A DNA stretch of 64,000 nucleotides from Rhopalosiphum padi (Eukaryota; Arthropoda; Insecta; Hemiptera; Aphididae): contig NC_083597.1 of NCBI RefSeq assembly GCF_020882245.1, positions 54,228,152 to 54,292,151 on the forward strand. Direction: 5' to 3'. Below the pieces are notes generated by a model, which worked only from the letters and a program-made list of their open reading frames with translations, had not been told where the DNA came from and made no database searches. Position numbers and translations under genes: made by a program. Within the stretch, counting starts at the first letter, position 1. The number at the start of each line of letters is the position of its first letter. This document shows, in pieces, positions 55,401 to 59,895 of this stretch.

Positions 55401-58400
55401 ATGTGATTTATAATGTTATTGACGGCTATATGAATTTAAAAAGAAGTCTTATGTCAATATCTTTTCGAATTATTTTTTATGAGTGTAATCGTGGCCTAAA
55501 TCGGGATTATAAATTAACGGGACCCACATTATTTGACGGCTACGGTGCTGCGTAAACGATAAAATTGTACAATACTATAATGACCTATATAAATAATCTA
55601 TAATAATTACATATTAATAAATATAGGTATAATTACCTATAAATATATACACAATACACATAAAAACATCATGTCATACCTATATAAATTATAATTTTGA
55701 GTATAATATTATTTAAACGGCGTAGTTATGTAATGAAGTTGTGTTAAACGGTGGCGAATCGTTCTGCACGGCCCCTCAGTGCCACCAAACAATAAATCCC
55801 ACTCCGTTTTCTTCACCACTCTTCCCAACTAACTAACACCTACATACACTCTACAGAAACGAACGTTTGAGATGGCGACCTTAAGATCGACCGCGATTTC
55901 TTGGAAAAAAATTGTAATCAACGAAAATGGCATATACTGAAGTGATTTTTTTTCGTTTCATCTTGTACACGTCAAACAAATGTATATAAATGTATATATT
56001 TTGCGCACACTAAATCAAGTTACTGAAAATCGGAGAAACTTCTAGAAACTTCTACCTGTATTATTGTGACAGTTTAAAATCTAATTTTTTTATTTAAAGG
56101 AAATGACGCGACGGGACAGCAGATTATTAACCTACACGTTCGATAAAATTTAATTTCCTACGAAAACAAAGCGCTCATATATTTTATAGTCGAAATGTAA
56201 GGTAATCAAGTACAAAATACTAAGAATATTTATCAAACCAATGTCATTGTTATTGTTTTTAATGTACAAACTTCTCTAATGATAACGGTTGATGTTTTGT
56301 AAGTCGAGCACAAATAATAATTAATGTTTTTAATTTGAAATTCGTATTTACCTAATAAAATGAACAGTACATAAAATAACATTATGTATAATGCCAAACA
56401 CTTCAAGACGTATAAAATGATAATAATTTTAATTTTTATGTATTGGAGTTCTGAAAATTTGATGGAAGGACAATTACGAGTTTGATTAATCAATCATAAG
56501 GTGATTCACCAAGCATGATCATTCCCATTTTTAATAAATAATATTTTTTTTTTTATTAATTTACTGATTTTCGAATTTTTAAAATATAATTAAAGACCAT
56601 ATAAAAATATTTTGTCATTCCAAAAACAGAATATTGTAGTTTCAAATAGGACACTTATTGTATTATACACAAAATCTCAAGACTTTTAAAATAGGATTTT
56701 AAAGTTTATTTAAAAATTTCAAAAATCTCATTTTGAACAAATGAATTATTGTAAAAAAAGGGTATGCTGTCTTTGTAAACCATCCTGTATATCATGCAAA
56801 TTATACTATCTGCGATCTACTTATGTACGTAAATATATTTTTATTTATAATATTCAATGAAAAACTATTAAAATAAAAATGAAAACACATAAACTGGACA
56901 CAAATTACTACATAATCCTACAAAGAAAAATGTTTTATCTTATTGCAAAAGGTTTATTTATTTTTATTCCGATAGAAGTGCAGTACATTACATCGCTGTT
57001 GTGAGTATATAGTCCAAACGGTTTGTTTTAGATTTGTTCTTTTGTGTCAAAAACCAAACAAAACTTTAAAAGAAAACACTATGCGACTATATTTAGGGCG
57101 ATGTAGACGAGTAAAGAAGGCATATACTAAAAATCCCCGTAATTTATCAGGATTTACCTCTCAACTCGTCAGCATACAGTCTTAACAATGGCATTCTGAG
57201 TCCAAAGACAAATATGCGGTCAAGCAGACACGGTTTTTACGTTGTCGGCAAAAGGTTAAAATCATAGACAATGACTAGTCTAAATACAGATAGCATCAAC
57301 GGGCGTGCACACCGTTTTTGTTTACCCAAAAGCCTTACATTACTTTGCCTCACTCATTTTAATGAGAACTGTTAAAAGTATTATTATCATTTGGTGTTTA
57401 TATATGTATATAAACGTTCTTTTTAAAACAAAAAACAAACTACATACGCTATAGTCACAAAGCTCCACATTTACGAGTTCGTGATACACAATGACCTTTG
57501 TACGCGTATAAGTTAACCTTATGCCTTTATAACGGTCGATAACTATTGTGTCAAAAACTCATATAATATATGTAAATATATATTTATATATTATACGCTT
57601 TTCGTATCAAACTTAAGTCACGAATATATTATAGTTACAAGTAGGTACGTTAAAAATGAATTCATAGTTTTATCGGTAACAATTATACTGTATTATTATA
57701 ATTATATAACTGCAGTATGGGAACGAATACTTATGGAATTAGGTCTATCTAGAATTATTTAGATAATCATACTTTATGATTGTTTTTGAAACTTTTTATG
57801 ATTTTTAAATCATTGTTTTCTAACCTATGGGTCAAATAATATATAATCGGTAGATGACATTTTCGATAATACAAAACAAAATAATATAACAATTATTAGT
57901 TTACATTTATGGACACAATTGTTTTCTATATTTTAGATTTTGAACGTAGTGATAGTGAATATATTGGTTTTATAATAATTTCTTTTTTTTTTCTTGGAAA
58001 ACAAATTTTTAAGTAGAAAAGTAAAATTTACATTCTATAGTAAGTAACACGGCGACTAGTATAGGCAATATTGATACATGAAAACTTTTTTAGCTAATAA
58101 CAATTACATTATTGTCTAAATATCAATAATCTCTATAAATGTTGACACCTTGATTTGGTACCCGAAATATTTTTTAACTTGTAATGTTTTAATGACATTT
58201 CTTTTACATAACTTTTTAAAATCTAATATGATCAAATACTGAAAATGAATTGAAAAAAACCTGGATGCTGGTATAAACTTGTGAAATTCATCATATAAAG
58301 ATTTGTATTTCAAATTTTAAAAACTAATTTGCAATTTATAATGTTATCATCAAAATAATATTACAATTATTATTATTATTACATCGTATACATGTAGAAC

Positions 58401-59504
58401 ACGTGTAATAAATTAAACCCGAATTTCGTGTTTTATTATCTTACTTAAAGAGGAAAAGGTCATACATATATAGGCAACATATATTATTATAAATATTATA
58501 TACACACACACATATATATTTATATGTGTGTGTATATTTTGAAATGTCCTTGGTCCTCAAAACGGCGCGGGTACGTCATTACTTTCATTATCTAACCCCA
58601 CGCGGAGCGCTATCGCCAACACACGACATCCATATTGGACAGGTACGATTTATTCTCTCTTTCAGGAACCCTCTGACGTTATCTCTGCGAGCCCCCCGCA
58701 GACATGATAAAAATAGGTTTGTGATACGACCTACATTATGTATTATAATAATAACTCGCCCGCACCGTACCGCTCATAAATATTATAAGTGTACGACGTA
58801 AACATATATCATATAATACTACTACATGCATATTACATATATTATTATAGTATTTGTGTGTATACCTTAACATTACATACCTATACGTATAAAATAATTT
58901 AAATTATATCGATTCGGATACTATACGCATTTATTTATTAGAATATCAATAAGTGCTATAAAACTTACCCGAGATTTCGGTCGAAAAGATCCACCGGAAG
59001 AGTATCCTTCACTAGATCCATGCAACCCCGAGCTGGGAAACTAGAAATCATAATATAATATCATTTTTATTGATTTACGTGGTTACTTTATTGCATAATG
59101 AAAATATCATGTAGTATATTAAGTTAACTATATGTACATTGCATTATAGTATTAAAATAAATTATCAGAATACATTATATTAATCTGTGGATGATAGCAG
59201 GCGATATTGGAGAAAAGTATTTAACCGAATAGCAAAAATAAAATAACCAAGAAAAAAATCAAAAATCTATAACTCAAAAAACGAGATGACACGGATATGA
59301 TAAACAAATATCGGAAATGTGATGGAAATGTATATTATGTATGAAAATAAATTCACAAATTCTCATACACACGTGTATAGTGTATAGTGTATACATCTAT
59401 TATATATTTACAATTTACGTACAATATATAATATAATATAAATATGCATATACTACGTGTATATGCGTATGAATTATATTTATACATATGATATATATAT
59501 ATGT

Positions 59505-59560
<56 letters not shown>

Positions 59561-59895
59561 TACGTGTATACAAGTATGAGAATTATATTTATATGTTGAA
59601 ACATCGTTTGGAATATGGCGAAAGGAGAAAATAGAACATCGATTTCCCCGCTCTCCATAAAACCCACCTCTCACTTACTCACCCGCCCACCCAATCATGC
59701 ATACACACATGCGCGCCCTATTCTCATATCGTATACCAAAGCTTACCTTCTGTGACCCTACCTCTCGGGTAGAGATGCCCATTTTGTCATGATGTCTGAT
59801 TTGTACTGGGTAGATGATCTGATAATAATTGGCTCCGATGTTCCGCACCAGCTCTTGGTTTTGTCGATAATCCCGCAGGAGTCTTTCCACTTCCC
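722..59895 (-). CDS. mmd: ADAM11/22/23-type (mind-meld-like) disintegrin-metalloprotease gene, 5' incomplete
   Basis: This is the gene span; coding exons are listed separately. Joining 59747-59895, 58969-59040, 33755-33834, 20937-21006, 20232-20378, 18013-18207, 17867-17941, 17500-17672, 15581-15750, 13801-13964, 13470-13643, 13112-13307, 11165-11282, 10976-11092, 9611-9674, 9447-9545, 9203-9383, 3584-3686 (or 2964-3105) and 722-890 gives one open frame of about 837 residues with GT-AG junctions and matching phases throughout. Domain order is prodomain, furin site, reprolysin-like domain, disintegrin, Cys-rich, EGF, transmembrane helix, cytoplasmic tail. The zinc-site Glu is replaced by Met (HMIGHNVGMGH), as expected for the ADAM11/22/23 group, whose known members are non-proteolytic neuronal receptors and adhesion proteins at the cell surface. 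The role here is inferred from family. The signal peptide must lie upstream of the window. The ADAM assignment is very sure; orthology to fly mmd is likely but untested. Confidence 0.88.
891..2963 (-). other. Intron before the tail exon
   Basis: AT-rich intronic sequence with homopolymer runs and no convincing exon or RNA gene. Only short, low-complexity open frames are present. Confidence 0.65.
2964..3105 (-). CDS. mmd: ADAM alternative transmembrane exon B
   Basis: The acceptor TTTTAAAG is followed by a phase-1 start and the exon ends phase 2 at AG|GTTAGT. It encodes a short stalk (NAHSTNT), a hydrophobic helix (GVLVMILMTAVGVVFLIF) and a basic, Cys-containing juxtamembrane segment (RHVVVYKKNPCFCF). 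Both phases equal those of exon A at 3584-3686, so A and B can replace each other, but using both in series would break the frame at the tail exon. The acceptor has a weak pyrimidine tract. B has a longer inner juxtamembrane part than A, whose CFCF cysteines could be palmitoylated (inference). Confidence 0.78.
3106..3583 (-). other. Spacer between the two transmembrane exons
   Basis: 478 bp of AT-rich sequence. An A/C-rich stretch at about 3410-3480 (plus strand) gives a spurious short open frame. Nothing else is seen. Confidence 0.6.
3584..3686 (-). CDS. mmd: ADAM alternative transmembrane exon A
   Basis: The acceptor TTTCCAG is followed by AC, completing an Asp codon with the G left by the EGF exon; the exon ends TAC AG|GTAGCG (phase 2). 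It encodes DTHSEHIST, then a hydrophobic segment (LGMVVILSVAVKFVFISFAL) and ICY before the shared Arg codon. A Lys sits within the hydrophobic stretch, which is unusual for a simple anchor. The start resembles exon B in placing an HS/HST motif before the helix, suggesting exon duplication. Confidence 0.82.
7277..7310. repeat. (AAT)n microsatellite
   Basis: About eleven tandem AAT units, intronic. Confidence 0.95.
8773..8829. repeat. Short inverted repeat, 9-bp arms
   Basis: TATAGGGTG at 8773-8781 is perfectly inverted as CACCCTATA at 8821-8829. The arm resembles the GGGTGAT start of other repeats in the window (7391, 32961, 56501), so this may be a solo or deleted MITE end. Confidence 0.5.
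9203..9383 (-). CDS. mmd: ADAM exon: second half of EGF-like domain and stalk
   Basis: Begins after a TTGTTCACAG acceptor and codes ICSNLNQCFCDNGWTGNDC, the last four cysteines of an EGF-like module. A 40-residue stalk rich in Ser, Pro, Lys and Glu follows (SPTSPNSADVT, EDAKKAKSD). It ends phase 1 at TAT G|GTAAGA, matching both transmembrane exons. The exon is continuous in frame with the preceding intron, so a naive gene finder would merge 9203-9545 into one exon. Confidence 0.88.
9384..9446 (-). other. 63-nt intron inside the EGF-like domain
   Basis: It begins GTAATG, has a perfect TGCTAAC branch-point sequence about 20 nt before the 3' end, and ends TTGTTCACAG. Removing it joins CSAHG to ICSNLNQC and restores a standard EGF pattern. 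The intron has no stop codon in frame and is a multiple of three, so retention would insert 21 residues with one extra Cys. Confidence 0.85.
9447..9545 (-). CDS. mmd: ADAM exon: end of Cys-rich domain and first half of EGF
   Basis: The acceptor TTTCTTAG is followed in phase 0 by ICINQTCTSMNPYID, then NKCPSNHNNLECSAHG, ending CAC GGG|GTAATG (phase 0). The C-I-N-Q-T-C pattern is typical of the ADAM Cys-rich/EGF border, and CSAHG is the EGF opening. Confidence 0.88.
9611..9674 (-). CDS. mmd: ADAM exon: Cys-rich domain (DGTPCGDN)
   Basis: 64-bp exon from TTTAG|G to CTA|GTAAGC, coding STSGSKLFSLVQDGTPCGDN plus Leu. VxDGTxCG is the signature of the ADAM Cys-rich domain before the VCxxxxC exon. The following intron (9546-9610) is only 65 bp. 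Confidence 0.9.
9675..10975 (-). other. 1.3 kb intron
   Basis: AT-rich. Contains a T/A dinucleotide run near 9731-9755 and long A runs at 10030-10061. No exon seen. Confidence 0.65.
10976..11092 (-). CDS. mmd: ADAM exon: Cys-rich domain (VYCGSLQC)
   Basis: The acceptor CCCTGTAG is followed by one base completing Lys, then NVYCGSLQCQKGTKYPQN. This matches the ADAM pattern (D/N)VxCGxLQC. It ends TGC AA|GTAAGT (phase 2). Confidence 0.9.
11165..11282 (-). CDS. mmd: ADAM exon: Cys-rich domain (CYDEFNTKGSMSGNCG)
   Basis: The acceptor GGTTTAG opens in phase 1; it codes GVSSDRQCYDEFNTKG, then SGNCGMVEG and TTYLKCDQ. This is the ADAM C(F/Y)xxxNxxGxxxGNCG segment. It ends CAA AA|GTGTGT (phase 2), followed by a 72-bp intron (11093-11164). 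Confidence 0.9.
11283..13111 (-). other. 1.8 kb intron
   Basis: AT-rich, no exon recognised. The plus-strand open frame at 12427-12615 has no family features. Confidence 0.65.
13112..13307 (-). CDS. mmd: ADAM exon: disintegrin loop and start of Cys-rich domain
   Basis: Begins after GTTGACAG in phase 0 with FLAMGTLCRAANNECDLPEH and runs through CTGDNGQCPADMYKKNASPC to CELIWGY, ending phase 1 at G|GTGAGT. The disintegrin loop CRAANNECDLPEHC fits the R-x6-D-L-P-E type described as an integrin-binding motif in ADAMs. All expected Cys residues are present, so this domain looks functional even though the protease is not. Confidence 0.93.
13470..13643 (-). CDS. mmd: ADAM exon: N-terminal disintegrin domain
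   Basis: 58 codons from TTATAG|GTC ACT to AAG|GTGAAT, phase 0 both ends. KCGNNIVEDNEECDCGGFDN matches the disintegrin opening (xCGNxxVExGEECDCG), followed by CCDPITCKL, then CSASGTCCSDCK. The neighbouring introns are 162 and 157 bp. Confidence 0.93.
13801..13964 (-). CDS. mmd: ADAM exon: end of metalloprotease-like domain
   Basis: From TTTTTCAG|GG (phase 1) to GAG|GTAAAA (phase 0). It codes EECYCRDWHGCIMQQ, FSDCSLNDYIDEF and CLLNKPNE, the conserved C-terminal reprolysin segment (xCxCxDxxGCIM, FSxCS, CLLNKP). The spacing is as in other ADAMs. Confidence 0.93.
13965..15580 (-). other. 1.6 kb intron
   Basis: AT-rich for most of its length. A less AT-biased patch at about 15300-15530 has no open frame with a recognisable product. 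Confidence 0.6.
15581..15750 (-). CDS. mmd: ADAM exon: degenerate zinc-site motif
   Basis: From TTTTCAG|T (phase 2) to AAA A|GTAAGT (phase 1). It codes GEYFVGGETGMAIHGTVC, CTAKSVGISVDVN, and MAHMIGHNVGMGHDDK. In active ADAMs the last block reads HExxHxxGxxHD. Here all three His and the Gly are kept but the catalytic Glu is Met. Zinc could still bind, but peptide hydrolysis is not expected. This matches the non-proteolytic ADAM11/22/23 group. Confidence 0.94.
15751..17499 (-). other. 1.75 kb intron
   Basis: AT-rich at both ends. At about 16830-17220 there is a purine-rich, less AT-biased patch, interrupted by stops, that may be a decayed insertion. An (ATA)n run lies near 17266-17284. Confidence 0.55.
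17500..17672 (-). CDS. mmd: ADAM exon: reprolysin domain core
   Basis: From CTACACAG|TAC (phase 0) to CTA AC|GTAAGT (phase 2). It codes YFRTINTRVSVVYIETWQGA, then LIDKNKEISTALLNF and HALFNIGKDTAQLL. This is the ADAM V-x-x-x-x-(I/L)-E-x-W ... F ... H-D-x-A-Q-L-L-T region. Confidence 0.92.
17867..17941 (-). CDS. mmd: ADAM exon: reprolysin domain (helix and VN-like segment)
   Basis: 25 codons in phase 0 at both ends, acceptor TTCTTCAG, donor TTA|GTGAGT. It codes FEMRNGSSRSEVITDAIQIA plus NIADL, corresponding to the segment between the first strand of the reprolysin fold and the YxxLN-type helix. Confidence 0.9.
18013..18207 (-). CDS. mmd: ADAM exon: prodomain end, furin site, mature N terminus
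   Basis: 65 codons, phase 0 at both ends, acceptor TTACCAG, donor ATG|GTGAAT. It codes KHPHVIFEAR, a basic linker ending FRKKRRLKR, then DVREVTKYIETALVLDKAM. RLKR is a proprotein-convertase cleavage site where ADAM prodomains are removed; TKYIE begins the reprolysin fold. Local GC is clearly higher than in the flanking introns. Confidence 0.93.
18208..20231 (-). other. 2 kb intron with an exon-8-like fragment
   Basis: Holds an open frame at 18287-18547 that shares an exact 15-nt block with the exon at 17500-17672 (see findings). The rest is AT-rich, with an (ATT)-rich run near 19757-19779. Confidence 0.55.
20232..20378 (-). CDS. mmd: ADAM exon: prodomain (HCYYHGTV)
   Basis: 49 codons, phase 0 at both ends, acceptor TTTAAG, donor TCG|GTTAGT. 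It codes EIEHCYYHGTVKDIPGATAA, FHTCNGVAGVIHIGNETFII and HPFYGGDLS. This is the Pep_M12B prodomain CxYxGxVxxxPxSxxxxSxCxGLxG...IxP pattern; the single prodomain Cys (HTC) is typical of the family. Confidence 0.94.
20379..20936 (-). other. 558-bp intron
   Basis: AT-rich, no other feature. Confidence 0.65.
20937..21006 (-). CDS. mmd: ADAM exon: prodomain (QLLAPNLAQKHFLP)
   Basis: 70 bp from TATTACAG|A (phase 2) to CAA|GTACGT (phase 0), coding QLLAPNLAQKHFLPHGAEQV plus SKQ. It joins LDLELNT upstream to EIEHCYYHG downstream and continues the prodomain as in other ADAMs. Confidence 0.92.
25318..25440. repeat. Two tandem copies of a 65-bp AT-rich unit
   Basis: The segment starting TATTAAAGCTAATTATTATA recurs 65 bp later with almost the same continuation, ending in an (ATT)n run. 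Confidence 0.7.
25955..25966. repeat. Poly(C) run
   Basis: Twelve consecutive C, immediately left of the GC-rich island. Confidence 0.9.
26253..26279. repeat. (CA)n microsatellite
   Basis: About thirteen CA units; it generates the His-Thr runs in spurious open frames. Confidence 0.95.
26396..26434. repeat. (ACT)n microsatellite
   Basis: About ten ACT units then GCT variants; translated it gives the Leu, Tyr or Ser runs seen in overlapping open frames. Confidence 0.9.
30390..30960. repeat. Dispersed repeat, copy 1
   Basis: Colinear, with interruptions, to 39530-39890. For example TGTAATAATTAATACC at 30841 recurs at 39769, followed by CAATGTGAAAATT-like sequence. By eye roughly three quarters of bases match in the best 90 bp. 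Confidence 0.6.
31830..31945. repeat. Dispersed repeat, partial copy
   Basis: GCAATGATTTATCATTGAA followed by an ATTACAGTGACCTACTCAATG-like block matches GCAATGATTTATTATTGAA at 39530 and its continuation. It corresponds to only the left part of the 39.5 kb copy. Confidence 0.6.
32961..32990 (+). repeat. GTGATTCACCAAGCATG repeat end
   Basis: GTGATTCACCAAGCATG is shared exactly with 56501-56517. The other end of this copy was not identified. Confidence 0.6.
33755..33834 (-). CDS. mmd: ADAM exon: prodomain (FHRTSILIKAFNHKFRLDLELN)
   Basis: 80 bp from TTTTCAG|ATG (phase 0) to AAC AC|GTAAGT (phase 2), coding MGKHFHRTSILIKAFNHKFR then LDLELN. This is the ADAM prodomain block HxxxxLLIxAFNxxFxLDLxLN. 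The exon's first codon is ATG with G at +4. In the full-length mRNA this is an internal Met; from an internal promoter it could be a start. Confidence 0.93.
39530..39890. repeat. Dispersed repeat, copy 2
   Basis: Related to 30390-30960 (same order, shorter spacing) and in part to 31830-31945. No terminal repeats or coding content were identified. Confidence 0.6.
42025..42036 (+). repeat. LINE target-site duplication, left
   Basis: AAATATTGATGT, repeated at 46632-46643 directly after the 3' A tract. Confidence 0.92.
42037..42442 (+). promoter_or_regulatory. LINE 5' UTR, presumed internal promoter
   Basis: About 406 bp ahead of the ORF1 ATG, with GC-rich patches at 42049-42080 and 42270-42300. 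In Jockey-group elements the 5' UTR carries a TATA-less internal promoter; that role here is inferred from family. Confidence 0.55.
42443..43717 (+). CDS. LINE ORF1: gag-like nucleic-acid-binding protein
   Basis: 424 residues. The N terminus (1-110) is polar, Asn/Ser-rich and probably disordered. Residues about 115-260 resemble the pre-C2HC domain of Jockey-group ORF1 proteins (VRVVIRNLHPSTPTSLIKSE). Three zinc-knuckle motifs follow from about residue 267: CLNCQNYGHTKTYC, CVRCGACHLSSAC and CALCHGSHPASYKGC. The protein would coat element RNA in a ribonucleoprotein particle. The TGA stop overlaps the ORF2 ATG (ATGA), suggesting coupled translation or reinitiation. There are no internal stops or frameshifts. 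Confidence 0.93.
   Translation: MNSKNNNIVSPIKIVSKNRQSDESWTIQQKPKRNHSSSSNSTPNSPSDHQPKPKKKIFASANRFEVLASNEDQDSNQMDGLNDNQLNDNTKNNEDTNNTQTDSANTNVPPIKAPPPVFVRGVENFPELCTVLIELIGVENFVCKSSTDRLKIQTSTPDAYRSLIRYLKEEKAEYHTYQLQQDKPVRVVIRNLHPSTPTSLIKSELEFRQFEVRNITNVLHKTNKHPLPLFFVDLEPCSQSNDIYKLTSLLHTKIKVEEPFKAKTISQCLNCQNYGHTKTYCGYPPRCVRCGACHLSSACPNPRDTPPTCALCHGSHPASYKGCAVYKDLQRRKKPATNNFFLSDNIRDKSRIVKDSHPAHDTNTNPTLSYAQATSGQSSNHHLPSPSADINKTITSFLEDFKSLINPLISLLTKVITSLLDTKK
43714..46419 (+). CDS. LINE ORF2: AP-endonuclease and reverse transcriptase
   Basis: 901 residues, intact. The N-terminal endonuclease/exonuclease/phosphatase domain (about 1-230) has LITETH, VGGDFNAKHQSWG near residue 141 and a final SDHSSVILT motif. 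The reverse transcriptase (about 460-740) shows PNKPPDSLNSYRPISLLPFF, LDVSQAFDRVWHEGL near 584, AGVPQGGILSPILYNIY near 642 and the catalytic YADD at about 672 (many relatives have FADD). No RNase H or C-terminal zinc finger is visible. The endonuclease nicks target DNA and the reverse transcriptase copies the element RNA at the nick. The ATG overlaps the ORF1 stop by four bases. Confidence 0.96.
46418..46457 (+). repeat. Internal poly(A) tract at the ORF2 stop
   Basis: About 40 A begin within the TAA stop codon itself, ahead of about 150 bp of 3' UTR and a second A tract. Unusual inside a LINE. Confidence 0.95.
46458..46608 (+). other. LINE 3' UTR
   Basis: Non-coding stretch with a TTAATAAAG polyadenylation-like signal just before the terminal A tract at about 46609-46631. 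It is presumably the 3' recognition segment for the reverse transcriptase. Confidence 0.7.
46632..46643 (+). repeat. LINE target-site duplication, right
   Basis: AAATATTGATGT, identical to 42025-42036. Confidence 0.92.
50958..51417. mobile_element. Non-autonomous hAT-type MITE, 460 bp
   Basis: The left end TAGGGCTCGGATATAAATGC and the inverted right end (read as TAGGGCTAAGATTTCAATGC) form imperfect terminal inverted repeats. Flanks CTCATAAC (50950-50957) and TTCATAAC (51418-51425) are 8-bp target-site duplications with one mismatch. The 8-bp size and TAGGGC-like termini fit the hAT superfamily. The interior is AT-rich with AAAAAT-type stretches and no ORF. Confidence 0.75.
51589..51627. repeat. 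GA-rich simple repeat
   Basis: Imperfect (GA)n/(GAAA)n stretch. Confidence 0.85.
54424..54441. repeat. (AC)n microsatellite
   Basis: About nine AC units, then an interrupted CA stretch. Confidence 0.9.
54642..54661. repeat. (GTC)n microsatellite
   Basis: About six GTC units; translated on the minus strand it gives an Asp run. Confidence 0.85.
56497..56790. mobile_element. MITE-like repeat, about 294 bp
   Basis: The left end GGTGATTCACCAAG and the inverted right end (GGATGGTTTACAAAG) match at about 10 of 14 aligned bases, and ATCAT flanks both sides (56492-56496 and 56791-56795). The interior is AT-rich without an ORF. The left end is shared with 32961 and resembled by sequences at 62330 and 7391, so this belongs to a repeat family. 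Borders are approximate. Confidence 0.55.
58969..59040 (-). CDS. mmd: ADAM exon: Ser/Gly-rich prodomain linker, frame-neutral
   Basis: 72 bp, phase 0 at both ends, acceptor TTTCTAG, donor CGG|GTAAGT. It codes FPSSGLHGSSEGYSSGGSF plus RPKSR. The segment is low in hydrophobics and sits between the GISTREVG and HFHRTS blocks, where ADAM prodomains vary. It could be skipped without changing the frame. Confidence 0.82.
59041..59746 (-). other. 706-bp intron with (GT)n array
   Basis: AT-rich, with a long (GT)n microsatellite at 59502-59559. Confidence 0.7.
59502..59559. repeat. (GT)n microsatellite
   Basis: Nearly 30 GT units with few interruptions. Confidence 0.95.
59747..59895 (-). CDS. mmd: ADAM exon: prodomain start (NYYQIIYPVQIRHHDKMG)
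   Basis: 149 bp from GCTGTAG|GG (phase 1) to AAG|GTAAGC (phase 0). It codes EVERLLRDYRQNQELVR, ANYYQIIYPVQIRHHDKMG and ISTREVGSQK. This matches the ADAM11/22/23-type prodomain opening (YxIxYPxQxRHxxKxGISTR). No Met start or signal peptide fits here, so at least one upstream exon exists, probably beyond 64000. Confidence 0.92.

Larger units (their letters stand above)
33835..58968 (-). other. 25 kb intron
   Basis: The largest intron. It holds the LINE (42037-46631), a hAT-type MITE (50958-51417), a MITE-like repeat (about 56497-56790), one local repeat copy (39530-39890), a GC-rich island (54.2-55.1 kb) and many AT runs. The stretches 33.8-39.5, 40-42, 46.7-50.9, 51.5-54.2 and 55.8-56.5 kb hold nothing I can assign. 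Confidence 0.65.

Noticed and set aside
58526..58801. 91-codon plus-strand frame in a GC-richer intron patch
   Set aside because: No domain or splice context found; could be chance in less AT-rich sequence.
59480..59674. His-Thr-rich frame
   Set aside because: Translation of the (GT)n microsatellite.
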